Assembly (NCBI RefSeq): GCF_019925205.1
Contig: NC_083564.1
Coordinates: forward strand, 16,216,134-16,280,133
Length of the DNA: 64,000 nt
Source of the DNA: Metopolophium dirhodum
Taxonomy: Eukaryota; Arthropoda; Insecta; Hemiptera; Aphididae
Reading direction: 5' to 3'
Each line of letters opens with the position of its first letter. The first letter of the stretch is position 1. Of the stretch, positions 11,745 through 22,265 are shown in pieces. Under the pieces are notes generated by a model that saw nothing but the letters and a program-made list of their open reading frames with translations, was not told the DNA's origin and ran no database searches. The position numbers and the translations under genes are program-made.

Positions 11745-14700
11745 ATTATTGAAAAAAATGGGTAAGTGGGTAACACTCTGCTGTATATTAGGTGTCTAGG
11801 GAAGTCACTGTATAATGGATGTTTTGAATTTGAATTCAATTATATTATAAAATAGTATAGTATCTGCGATCTGCCTATACGAAAAACGATTCTGAGCGAA
11901 GACGGTTATAATATAAGAAAATCGCTCCATGAGAAATCAAATGAATTATAGTGTTGTGAAAATTTGAACTTCAAACACTCATACAAAATGTATTTGACTT
12001 TTGGGTAGACATTTTTTAGATTCTGAGCGAAGCGATGAATGTATTGATTTTATAATGATGTGTGTTTTTTTTTTAATTTTTTTTTTTTTTTTTGTGTCTG
12101 TCATCACCTTTTAGGGCAGTAAAAGTGCTTGGATTTTCTACAGCAGTAACTTTTCTGATTGGAAAGTGAATCTAGTTGGTACTTTGGGGGGTCAAAAGTA
12201 AAAATTTTCCACTAGTTTTCAAAAGCGACGTGAAAAACAAAAGAAAAATTAAGGAAAAACGGGAATTTTTACGCAAAATCTGTTTTCGAGAAAATCGATT
12301 TTGGTTTTTGGTGTAACTCTAAAACAAATTACCGTAGGGACATGAAATTTTGAATATATACATTTTTAACTACAAAATAATTATTAAATTTTAAATTTGA
12401 TAAATATTGTCAAAATTTGAACTTTAAATGCTTATAAAAAAAATTTTGCCTATGTATTTTTAATATTTTTCAACTGCTATTAGAACGATATATCAGGAGC
12501 CTTATATTAAATTTTCACGCTTTTTTACCCAACAAATAAAAATTTATTGATATTTATAGAAAAAAAAACTAAAAAAATTGAAAACTGACAATGTCCGTAA
12601 ACAGCTCAAAAAGAGTCAAAATATTTTCAATATTTTATGGTGTATAGAAAATGCTAATATAAACATTCCGTGAAATTTTCAAGTATCTACAGTCATTCGT
12701 TTTTTAATTACAATAAAATAAGAAAATTGTTACATGAGAAATCGAGTAAATATCAAATGTTGTAAAAATATAAATTTCAGACGCTCATAAAAATTTTAAT
12801 TTAAGTTTCTTCTAGACATTTTTTTTTTTGATAAAGGTAGACAAACTTATGAGTAATCTTATATTAAATTTTCAAATCTTAGATTCAAAAAGAAAAATTT
12901 TTATGAATTCTCATCAAAATAATTTGCTATTTTTCGTGATTTTTCAGTATTTTGTCAAAATTTGAACTTTAAATGCTTATAATTAAAAACTGTGACTAAG
13001 GATTTTTAATTTTTTTCATCTGCCTTTGAAACAATAACCTAGGAGCCTTCTATTAAATTTTCAAGCTTTTTTAATCAACAGATAAAATTTTATTGATATT
13101 TATAGAAAAAAAAAACTAAAAAAATTGAAAACTGACAATGGCCGTAAACAGCTCAAAAAGAGTCAAAATATTTTGTAAATTTTATGATGTATAGAAAACG
13201 CTAATATAAACATTCAGTCAAAATTTCATGTTCCTGCAGTCATTTGTTTTAGAGTTACACCAAAAACCAAAATCGATTTTCTCAAAACAGATTTTGCGTA
13301 CAAATTCCCGTTTTTCCTTAATTTTTCATTTGTTTTTCACGTCACTTGTGAAAACTACTGGGAAATTTTTACTTTTGACCCCCCAAAGTACCAACTAGAT
13401 TCACTTTCCTATCAGAAAAGTTACTATTGAAGAAAATCCAAGCACTTTTACTGTCCTAAAAGGTGATGACAGACACAAAAATAAAAAAAAATAAAAATAA
13501 AAAAAAAAACACACATCATTGTAGAATCAATACATTCATCGCTTCGCTCAGAATCTAAAATTTTCCAGTAGTTTTCAAAAGCGACGTGAAAAACAAAAGA
13601 AAAATTAAGGAAAAACGGGAATTTTTACGCAAAATCTGTTTTCGAGAAAATCGATTTTGGTTTTTGGTGTAACTCTAAAACAAATTACCGTAGGGACATG
13701 AAATTTTGACTGAATGTTTATATTAGCGTTTTCTATACATCATAAAATTTACAAAATATTTTGACTCTTTTTGAGCTGTTTACGGCCATTGTCAGTTTTC
13801 AATTTTTTTAGTTTTTTTTTTCTATAAATATCAATAAAATTTTATCTGTTGAGTAAAAAAGCTTGAAAATTTAATAGAAGGCTCCTATGTTATTGTTTCA
13901 AAGGCAGATGAAAAAAATTAAAAATCCTTAGTCACAGTTTTTATTTATAAGCATTTAAAGTTCAAATTTTGACAAAATACGGAAAAATCACGAAAAATAG
14001 CAAATTATTTTGAGTTGAGAATTCATAAAAATTTTTCTTTTTAAATCTATGATTTGAAAATGTAATATAAGATTACTCATAGGTTAGTCTACCTTTGACA
14101 AAAAATAAAATGTCTACAAGAAACTTAAATTAAATTTTTATGAGCGTCTGAAATTTATATTTTTACTACATTTGATATTTACTCGATTTCTCATGTAACA
14201 ATTTTCTTATTTTATTGTAATTAAAAAACGAATGACTGTAGATACTTGAAAATTTCACTGAATGTTTATATTAGCATTTTCTATACACCATATAATTTTG
14301 AAAATATTTTGACTCTTTTTGAGCGGTTTACGGACATTGTCAGTTTTCAATTTTTTTAGTTTTTTTTTCTATAAATATCAATAAATTTTTATTTGTTTGG
14401 TAAAAAAGCGTGAAAATTTAATATAAGGCTCCTGATATATCGTTCTAATAGCAGTTGAAAAATATTAAAAATACATAGGCACAATTTTTTTTTATAAGCA
14501 TTTAAAGTTCAAATTTTGACAACATTTATCAAATTTATAATTTATTAATTATTTTGTGGTTAAAAATGTATAAAATGTTTAACTTTTATGGTTAAGGATT
14601 GAAAATTTAAAACAAGGCTCCACGTAAATAGGTTAAATATAAATTACTTTATTCACAATAATATCATCAAATATACTTGGTAATATCATAGGCTGACTGA

Positions 14701-14846
14701 CCGTTTTCGCTCAGAATCGTTTTTCTAATACAATGATATTATATCATTGAATTCAAATTTAACACCATCCATTACAGTGACCCACTTATAACCTACTGTA
14801 CAGCATAGCGACATCCACTTATCCACCTTTTTAGTGATAAAAGTAT
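11745..14846. repeat. Long inverted-repeat (foldback-like) element, copy 2
   Basis: A degenerate left terminus (about 11745-11905: GTAAGTGGGTAACACTCTGC...) leads into a short reverse-oriented segment (12010-12350). A left arm (12355-13500) and right arm (13555-14846) follow. The left arm is a near copy of 8627-9810. The right arm reaches the true terminus (CTGTACAGCATAGCGACATC...) and is the reverse complement of 8359-9620. Copies 1 and 2 together can therefore pair over about 1.25 kb at their outer ends as well as internally. There are no ORFs. Confidence 0.8.
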
Positions 14847-15514
14847 ACAAATTTATGAGAAATCAAATATTATAATTTTCAAGTCTTAGATATAAAAGGA
14901 AAATTATTATCAATTTTAATTCAAATTAGTAAATTGTAAATTTTCGTGATTTTCGTGATTTTTACGTAATTTTTCAAAATAAATGAAACAATTACTGTGG
15001 ATTTACTTAAATTTTTTTTAATTTCTTCTAACAGCAAATTACGAGGAACCCGGTATTACATTGTCATTTGTCAAGTTATTTGACAACATTTTTTTATCGA
15101 CATTAATTTTAAAAAAAACTAATATTAATCGAAAATTTCATACGCCTATATATAAATAGCTCAATATGAGTCGAAATACTTTATGTTAATAATTGTATGG
15201 TGTAGGTATATAACATTTTAATATAAACATTCATTGAAAATTGCATGCATCCACGGTAATTTTTTTTTAGATTAATTAATTTAGATAAGTCCGAACACTG
15301 CATACACTGCAGTTTATGCGCACACACACACTATAATGACGTTCAATTACACTCACACACATTGACATGGCCCGGTTGTACTTGCCACATAATTTGCCTG
15401 ATTCATACTCTTTGGCAAATAACCGAATGGAACCCCCTTAATAACAAAAATAATTGACTAAATAAGTTAAAATATTGACTTTTCAACTTAACTTTAACTT
15501 TTAACAAGTTGGGC
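14847..15514. other. Degraded repeat-like DNA with foldback-family traces
   Basis: AT-rich sequence with diluted similarity to the foldback arms up to about 15260. A partial MITE-like end (TCCGAACACTGC) follows near 15291. No gene is seen. Confidence 0.45.
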
Positions 15515-16008
15515 CTAGTTAGCAGTGTTCGGATTTATCTAGATAATTATTTGTTCATCTTTTATCTTATCTAGATAAATAGTTACTAGTAGTTCAAGAT
15601 AAATAGGTATCAAAACGTTCATCTTAGATAATTTGTTTACTAATCTAAATAAACTCATCTAGATACATTTTTTATTGATAAAATCGCGAAATTGTACAAA
15701 CGCATTTTAAATATTTATACTGATTCTCAAACCAAGTTTATGGTTTATAAATAATGTAATTATTTTTATTTATATCATTATTATTATTATGTTCCTAGTG
15801 CCCAACTAAAAAATACCTAATTTTAAAACCTATTTAAAAAAATTGTTAATTTTTTTTTATCTAGATACAAAAGTATTTATCTTTATCTTTATCTAGATAA
15901 ATATGAGTTAAGTTATCTTGTATATCTATCTAGATACATTAGAGTTGCATTATCTTTATCTTTATATAGATAAAAAACTACTTATCTAATCCGAACACTG
16001 CTAGTTAG
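15515..16008. mobile_element. hAT-type MITE with 8-bp target duplication
   Basis: The element is 15523-16000 (478 bp). It starts CAGTGTTCGGAT and ends ATCCGAACACTG, a good terminal inverted repeat. It is flanked on both sides by the same 8 bases, CTAGTTAG (15515-15522 and 16001-16008). The interior is made of degenerate TTATCTAGATAA repeats and has no ORF. An 8-bp duplication with a CAGTG...CACTG end is typical of hAT-derived MITEs, so the transposase must come from elsewhere. Confidence 0.9.
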
Positions 16009-16822
16009 GGGCTTTACACGGGTTTTGCCGCAGAGTTTTCCGTCGATTTGAAAATGCATTGGTTTATTTCGAAGCATCTATACACGACGGGCGTAATTCG
16101 CCGTGTATAACCCCAGCCTCCGACTTCATTTCGCGAAGTGCAAACTTATAATAGCTATTTGTAACGCCGAGTGAATTGACCTATTATTAGTTATAACCTA
16201 TTATTAGTATTATTAATAATGATAAGAATATTATCAGTTTCGACGTACGAAAATACAGAACATTTTTTTTTATTTTAATTATAATCTGATTTGAAATTTA
16301 AAAAAAAATGTACAGCAGTGGCGTTTATTATCTTGTATAATAATAAATATTATCTAATTAAAGGTATACGTCATTGGTTTTTCCGACGGGCAGTTGATTA
16401 TAAAAAATGTACATAGATTTTACTAAGTAATTGCAACACAGCTAATCTAAAAACATTATTTCTAATTACCCACTATAATGTGGATTGTAGGCTTCGAACC
16501 TCTTAAACAAATTAAAATAATTTTAATTACGACAATTTAAAAAAATCTTACAACTGTTTTACGTATTTTATATCTCAATGATGATAACACCTTTGATAGA
16601 TGTTTCTTGTACCTATATCGAATGATGATATTTTTTTCCGATATGTTAAAATAAATTTACAATTGGCCATTATAGTACCTACTATATGTATTCATAATAT
16701 CAAACCAGTATTTTGTGTTCAGAACATTAACCAAAAAATTGAATTCGTACACGTTAAAGTTTAAAGTTTTTTCAAATGAACACGTTCACGTTCTTTGAAA
16801 AAATGAAAGCGATAATTTAATT
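16009..16822. other. Non-coding region
   Basis: Includes a slightly GC-richer patch at 16010-16150 with a short imperfect hairpin (ACACGACGGGCG...CGCCGTGT). I recognise no gene or element. Confidence 0.4.
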
Positions 16823-17047
16823 TTAGATTCTAAGCGAAGCGATGAATGTATTGGTTTTACTATGTTACTGTGTTTTTCTAAATTTTTATTTGTGTCTATT
16901 ATCACCTTTTAGGACAGTAAAAGTGTTTAGATTTTCTTCAACAGCGCCTTTTCTGATAGAAAAGCGAATCTAGTTGATACTTTTTTTTTTTTTTTTTGGG
17001 GGGGGGGGTTAAAAGTAAAATTTTTCCAGTACCTAGTTTTCAAAAGC
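16823..17047. repeat. Fragment of the foldback element, interrupted at 17047
   Basis: It matches 12016-12228 (AGATTCT-AGCGAAGCGATGAATG through TAGTTTTCAAAAGC) and then stops abruptly where other copies continue into GACGTGAAAAAC. A T-run followed by a G-run (about 16982-17009) has expanded. The break point is taken as the left edge of the Maverick insertion. Confidence 0.65.
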
Positions 17048-17084
17048 ATTCATGTATTCATACATACATACATACATACACACA

Positions 17085-17378
17085 CGTTATACATCTCAAA
17101 CAAACACACATTCAAATATATTATAATATAGTCTACATATAATATACATAGGTACTTACATATATCTAAACAATTATACACACATCATTATCACAGTGAC
17201 TTGAACATATTATTATAATATTCCACTGATATTTCTAACAATAAACATTCTATAATTCCCCCCCCACCACCACCACCACCACCACCACCAACACCACCGA
17301 CGCTACACCTTACAAAGGGCCGCCGCGAACGCGCGCGAGCCCGCCACCGCGTTATCATATCTATGTTATCAGTTATCA
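17085..17378. repeat. Left inverted-repeat block of the Maverick
   Basis: Two segments are repeated in inverted orientation at the right end. Segment A is 17085-17218 and matches 32622-32757 for over 100 bp. Segment B is 17257-17378, including a CCACCA microsatellite and a GC-rich CGCGAACGCGCGCGAGCC core, and matches 32839-32940. The order of A and B is not mirrored as in a simple TIR. Confidence 0.75.
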
Positions 17379-17790
17379 CATTGGCGTTAGCATAATCTTT
17401 AAATAATTTCGCACGCATGGCATTCGAGAATTATTACAAAAATGTTTTCCGTTTGTAAACGTAAACAACTTTAACGAACATGTAGCTTCCTGCATAGCAT
17501 ACAGAAATATAATACACACATACACAAACGCACATTCCTTTGTAAACATCATCAGCGTTAACAGACCTGTAGCTGCATGCATTACCACGATAAATCTGTA
17601 GGGACTATTCGATGTCCCCCCCACCAATTAATATTTAATATAATCGTCTAAGAACACAGCTACACTTCATAAAATCAGTCGCTCTTCATCATTCCAAGTG
17701 TCTACATCGCTCCGAGTGTCTACTCCGCCCATGTGCTCGTCTCGTATTCAACGTTTAAATCATAATTATTTTTCAGTGTTTAAAATTAAA
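17379..17790. other. 5' flank and possible promoter of the first Maverick gene
   Basis: Non-coding sequence between the terminal repeat and the start chosen for the spliced gene. An in-frame ATG at 17698 exists, but the one at 17791 has the better AAAATGG context. No clear TATA box stands out. Confidence 0.35.
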
Positions 17791-18885
17791 ATGGCTGGTC
17801 CAATCGAAAATATGGCTGATATTTACAAGAAAACTTTTAAATATACTCCACCGTCACCACCACCCAACCTTATCGATTGCAGTAATCTAACCATCGACTT
17901 CACAGCTCGTAAATTTTTAAACATTGGGATAGATCCTACCGATGAATTCAAAACCGTGATTCATGTTATAACATCTTCGCGGTATGTAAATATTCCTATC
18001 GATTTTCTACAAAGTATATTCAGACTTAAAGGGAACATTCTATCATTCATACTCGATCGTCCAGAAAAATACAAACGAAATTTATTTTTGGATAACGACG
18101 TAATTTCAATGTCTAGTATGACATATCAATCGGAGAACACACTTGTTTTAGAATCAAAAATTCAAGACGGATGTCGTGTTCTGTTAAATCGCACGGATCT
18201 TTTGACCTTACAAGATTTAGAATACACCATTTTTGAGATTATCAATAGAAAATCTATTATAATTAAACCGATTGTAATACAGCAAATTGATCTAATCGCT
18301 TCATTCTTAAAATCAAACGTAGCGTTAGAAAATTCTAAGACCGATATGAGAACTCATGTGAGGAACATCGATAATAATTATCTTTCAATACATGTTATTG
18401 GTGAGAACGACGACTACATTTTCACAAATCAACTAAAATTATATGCAACTGATTCTATCGTTCAAAAATGGATGGAGAAAGTAAAAAAATATGAGGTACT
18501 AGCAATTTTCCTTTTAGCTTATATTATGTTATGTTAATAAAATATTTTTTATTTACAGGGATACAATGACGAGTGTTCCATAGCTTTTTCTCCACAATCG
18601 TACTTCAGTTCATATCCGCAGGTAATAATCATTTTTAAATCTGACATAACATATTTTAATTTAAAAAAAAAATTACAGGGAAATCCAGCACAAGAGACCC
18701 ACCTCGAAAACATTCAGGAAGGACGTTCGGAAAACGATGGTCCATTGGACCACAATATAATTAATTTTTCTGTATTATTATTTTTCTTATTGTGTAAAAT
18801 AAAAACAAGCGTGATATTTAAAAACAAGTTTTTTTATTTATTAATAATAATAAGGTTACAATATATATATATATATTTAGCATAA
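17791..18885 (+). CDS. Unidentified Maverick protein, three exons (about 324 aa)
   Basis: I do not recognise this protein. Exon 1 is 17791-18495, exon 2 is 18559-18621 and exon 3 is 18679-18885. Both introns are 57-63 bases, have GT...ACAG ends and keep the frame (phase 0). The start at 17791 has an A at -3 and G at +4. The protein is mixed alpha/beta with no signal peptide at the start. Exon 3 ends in a hydrophobic run (FSVLLFFLLC) followed by low-complexity residues, so the true stop may be less certain. It lies between the left repeat and the convergent capsid cluster and is transcribed inward. A position beside the terminal repeat and spliced structure suggest an element gene expressed in the host nucleus. 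No function is claimed. Confidence 0.6.
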
Positions 18886-18979
18886 GGTTACAATATTATA
18901 CATAAGAGGAAAAAAAAATTATATACATTTTTACAATTTTCTAACTTCGCCACTAAACGGGCTATAATTTATAATCTGA

Positions 18980-20169
18980 TCATGTAATATTAAGCAATAC
19001 GCTGTAGTTTTTTTCCGGAATAACTGAATCAGTTTCAAATTCAATACGTAGGTCTACGGTTGACGACTTCACATTGTCGTTTTGACACGATAAATCAACA
19101 ACGATGATTGGTGAATAGTTTTGAAAAATATGTTTTGACAATAAAGGTTCACTATACTCTTTCTCATAATATGATTTTTGAAAGTCTGCATAGGCCTTAT
19201 ACAGTATACTAGTTATATTATTTTTAAAATCAACACGAAAATCTTCATATGGATACAATTCAGAATTTAAGTGAACCTTAAGATTTTTTAGTTGACAGTG
19301 ATCAAAGCGTCCAGCGTCTATTTCAATATTTTTTTTTTCGATCTGTTTGTAATCCGAATAACACAAACCTCGGTTTTTCTAACAAGTTGCTGGTCTTTAC
19401 CGTCCACGAATGTGAGGTATTTCTAGGAAGAATAGGATATTCGCAGAGATCCCAGGTTCTGAACGCACATGATAGTGTTTTACATGAATCTACCACTTTT
19501 ATCAACCTTAATTTTTCTTTATCACTAACTCTGATAATAGGCATCTTCCACACCACCCTAGTAAGTTCAATTGTAATTTTTCTATTTTTTGAGACTGCTT
19601 CGGTTGCGCCCGCGCCAACAACGTGTATCGCATCCAGGTCGGTAGAAAATCAGCTGTTGATTACAATTAAGCAATATTTTTTTATAGTCTTCACAAAATC
19701 CGAATAAATGTTTTAGAGGGATACACCCGGTAAATACATTGTTGTTCATAAAGTTTTTATTATCTTCGCCATCCATCGCCGAGTCCCAAGCAGCGTTCCC
19801 CAACGTATTCAAATCGTTTGGAGTATACGAACAATATGCTTTCAAGCAAGATGCAACTCCAGGTGTTTTTAATTTTTGAATTTCTATTCCGTTTATTTCA
19901 TAGCGCATTTTGGAGTATAAAAATGCCAATCCATTATTTGAAAAACGTACATCCCCCACTGCATCGGCCGGTTTATTTACTCTCCCCTCTATATAAATAT
20001 AGCTTTCACATGGTAGAGTGTATGCATCCATATTTAAAACACTTATCCTAATTTCATCGTTATTTGATAAAGACATATTTGAGTATGGAGTGAACGAATG
20101 ATAATGCTTTTGTGTTATTTTACACTCATCGACATAGTCGACCCCAACGTCTAAATACGAGTCATCCAT
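18980..20169 (-). pseudogene. MCP: Maverick major capsid protein (double jelly roll), two frame changes
   Basis: The minus-strand reading begins at 20169 and continues in three frame segments: 20169 to about 19640, about 19640 to 19330, and about 19335 to 18980. The N-terminal third has hallmark phrases of the Maverick/adintovirus hexon: NNDEIRISVLNMDAYTLP, YIYIEGRV, FSNNGLAFLY, MRYEINGIEI and CIPLKHLFGF. The middle segment contains the phrase I read as DAIHVVGAG. The second break is at an A-run near 19333, where a one-base length change is easy. In Polinton relatives this protein forms the icosahedral shell. The total coding length of about 390 codons is within range for the family. I cannot tell real mutation from assembly error at the A-run; the first break is not in a homopolymer. 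Confidence 0.85.
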
Positions 20170-20177
20170 AATTATTT

Positions 20178-20327
20178 TTATACTTGCAACGAACGTAGAA
20201 AATTTAAATTATTTTTTGTGAGCTTGATCTTGCCTTTTTTCGGTCTAGATGTTGACTTTTTCACGACAGTCGGTAAACTAACTGGTTTTTTGATTGTAGA
20301 TCTTTTTATATTAAATTTTAATGCCAT
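20178..20327 (-). CDS. Small basic protein (49 aa) between capsid genes
   Basis: A short intact ORF starts at 20327 (MALKFNIKRS) and ends with TAA at 20180-20178. It is rich in Lys, Arg, Ser and Pro and ends FLRSLQV. Its start overlaps the end of the penton-like gene by 17 bases, and its stop lies 9 bases before the capsid ATG, as expected for a compact viral-type gene cluster. Small basic proteins in the same place occur in other Mavericks as I recall, and a role in DNA condensation or virion core is plausible but only inferred. Confidence 0.55.
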   Translation of the reverse strand: MALKFNIKRSTIKKPVSLPTVVKKSTSRPKKGKIKLTKNNLNFLRSLQV

Positions 20328-21012
20328 TTCCACACGTTATTTGTAATCGAATCGTAATTGGTTCACCGCGCATATTTATTAGACAACCGTTCTGATCTTT
20401 TAACACGATGTATACTCTAGATATTGAAGTCGTATTGAGAGCATAAAAAACTAGATGTCTAGGTACTTCGATGATTTTATAACCTGGTGGGACAGTTGGA
20501 TAAAGTTCATGTATGATCTGGCTCGGTGCTCCATCACAGAATGAACCAGTAATCAAGTTGCACTCTACTTTTATACTATTGATTTTCATTATCTTAACTG
20601 TACTTTCAGATTCATGATTAATACCAGAAGTGTATAAATAATTTCTAAAACCCAATAACTTCGCTATACTATTCTCAACTGATGAGTCTATGTCATGACT
20701 ACGCGAGACTATAAACATTAATGTGGTATTGTTTGCTTTTAATTCAAACCAGTCGATATATTCGGGCATATTTTTTTTTATAACAGTCTCTAAATTTTCA
20801 AACTCATACGAGCCTGTGGGTATAATAACTTCCTCTCTTTGTCCAATCATATTACGGAAACCGATAGTACTGCAACCGGGTTCAATGTTCGGTATCGAAT
20901 AATTTGTCTGTAGACTCAAAAGACATATTTGTGCTGTGCTTTCTACTTCTAGCGGTGGAAAAATGTCGCATGACAATTCACTCGAGTTCCCGTTTAACGT
21001 TATCGTATACAT
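20311..21012 (-). CDS. Maverick minor capsid (penton-like, single jelly roll) protein
   Basis: The intact ORF is 20311-21030. The likely start is the third Met, MYTITLNG, at 21012, because the upstream codons overlap the protease end. The protein of about 233 residues has the beta-rich, Pro/Gly-punctuated pattern of the Maverick minor capsid protein: FPPLEV, ICLLSLQTNYSIPNI, PTGSYEFENLE and, near the C terminus, LNTTSISRVYIVLKDQNG. The ESTAQICLLSLQTNYSIPNI region and the following exposed loops are typical of the penton family placed beside the hexon gene. It would occupy capsid vertices. The order protease-penton-small basic-hexon on one strand suggests a single transcription block. Confidence 0.75.
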   Translation of the reverse strand: MYTITLNGNSSELSCDIFPPLEVESTAQICLLSLQTNYSIPNIEPGCSTIGFRNMIGQREEVIIPTGSYEFENLETVIKKNMPEYIDWFELKANNTTLMFIVSRSHDIDSSVENSIAKLLGFRNYLYTSGINHESESTVKIMKINSIKVECNLITGSFCDGAPSQIIHELYPTVPPGYKIIEVPRHLVFYALNTTSISRVYIVLKDQNGCLINMRGEPITIRLQITCGNGIKI

Positions 21013-21365
21013 GATAAACATTTTAAACATAAGTGTCCACAGTTTGTAGTATTATATTTCTGCTCTCTGCTGTAATTGAAATTCATGTCACATCCGTGAA
21101 AATATCGTTGTACTTCTAATGGAGGTGGTAAATTTCCAAAACTGTCATAATATTTAACTTGATTTCCGATTTTTCTATACGCTACCCAGTGAGTACCTGT
21201 ACCGTTTTCCGTATCCAAGTTAACAACCGCTGATTCTACTCATTTACGACGTACGGGTAACCTATCTTGAGTAAACATACCGATGAAATGAGGTATTTTA
21301 TTCAAACGTGCAAATTTTATAAGTTCGAAATCGTACAGCGCTCTTCTGGGTAACGTAGTTATTAG
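21000..21365 (-). pseudogene. PRO: Adenain-type cysteine protease (capsid maturation), one in-frame stop
   Basis: The minus-strand frame shows RALYDFELIKFARLNKIPHF then an in-frame TGA near 21243. It continues with GTHWVAY, KYYDSFG and, about 35 residues later, NCGHLCL. The His of GTHW, the Asp of YYDSFG and the Cys of NCGHLC correspond to the catalytic residues of the C5/ULP fold. In Mavericks and adenoviruses this enzyme cleaves capsid precursors. The beginning of the frame is unclear upstream of 21350, where a T-run occurs. The stop codon in the N-terminal third makes this copy non-functional unless it is read through. Its last codons overlap the penton-like ORF. Confidence 0.8.
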
Positions 21366-21389
21366 TTTTTTTTATTTTTTTTAGTTTTT

Positions 21390-22218
21390 CTAGTTTTTTT
21401 TCGTTTTCAAATCCCCTCCACTTTTATATGGTGCAAGATATAGACTTGGTCCGATTTTATACGAGTTACTTTTATACGGCGCGATGTATAATCCGCCGCC
21501 AAAATGAGATTGCGTATTTCTTTTAAATTCATTCGCAACCTTGACAACGTTGGCAACACCGTCACTCAGTGCTTCTAGTGCTGATAAACCGGCGAAAATC
21601 TGGATTAACGGCAACACTCCACTCTTTTTTGGTATTGATATAACCCTTGGAACTTTAGTCTTTTTATTTTTGAATGTTTTTCGTGCGACGGTTATACACT
21701 TTTTACTTAATTTCATCAGGTTTTTTTCACCGATATTTTTCTTTATCACGTTTTTAGCTGCTTTGATAGCTGCTTTAAACCCACATCCAGGCCCAATTTT
21801 ACGTTTCACTTTCATGGCGGTAGTCACGCCCCAAGCTACAGCTTTTTCTTTTAAACTCGAATCTTTAGACTTGAACCTATCCCAGGCTCGTTGCTCTAAT
21901 ATATAATCGGCCTCGTTGCGATCTGCGATAGAGTTACTAAGATCGTATGCAATATCGTGTTCTCTACACGCAGTATCTAAAGGATTAACCCCTTTATCTC
22001 CGCGAGCTAATCGTTTTTTTCAAATTTGTGCAAGGTCCAGTTAGAAGGTCCAATATTGATAACCTATAAAGAAATATTATTTTTACTATTTCTATTACCA
22101 CGTTAATATACGTGTATTTACTCTCGCCAGGTACGTGAAGCTCTAATGGTATTTTATTTATAAGCGTGTTTATAAGACCAGCACCTTTATTCTTGGTCTT
22201 TCTTCGGGCGAGTGACAT
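21390..22218 (-). pseudogene. PX: PX protein: parvovirus-type phospholipase A2 domain plus hydrophobic minor virion tail
   Basis: The reading starts at 22218 (MSLARRKTKNKGAGLINTLI). A segment with the conserved HVPG follows, then a block with GDKGVNPLD and CREHDIAYD, the Ca-binding and catalytic HDxxY signature of secreted and parvoviral PLA2. A GPGCGFKAAIKAAKNVIK segment and GLYIAPYKS/SLYLAPYKS repeats come next, ending at 21390. The N-terminal ORF 21994-22218 and the body are in different frames. Between HVPG and the PLA2 core is an 80-base stretch that ends in a good 3' splice site (TTCTTTATAG), so an intron may explain part of the break. One base also appears to be missing before GP. PLA2 in capsids helps particles breach endosomes in parvoviruses; here the role is inferred. 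Confidence 0.75.
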
Positions 22219-22265
22219 CGTGTACTGATTACGCTCTTAGTGTTACAGGGATATTTATTTAAAAA
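22219..22265. promoter_or_regulatory. Divergent start region between PX (-) and ATPase (+)
   Basis: Only 47 bases separate the two ATGs, so a shared bidirectional promoter must lie here or overlap the genes. The sequence is AT-rich at the ATPase side (ATATTTATTTAAAAA). No firm TATA element was assigned. Confidence 0.35.

Noticed and set aside
8100..17000. CRISPR-like array, because TTCGCTCAGAATC recurs many times
   Set aside because: Spacing is irregular, orientation varies, and the phrase is part of long foldback arms; the genome is eukaryotic.
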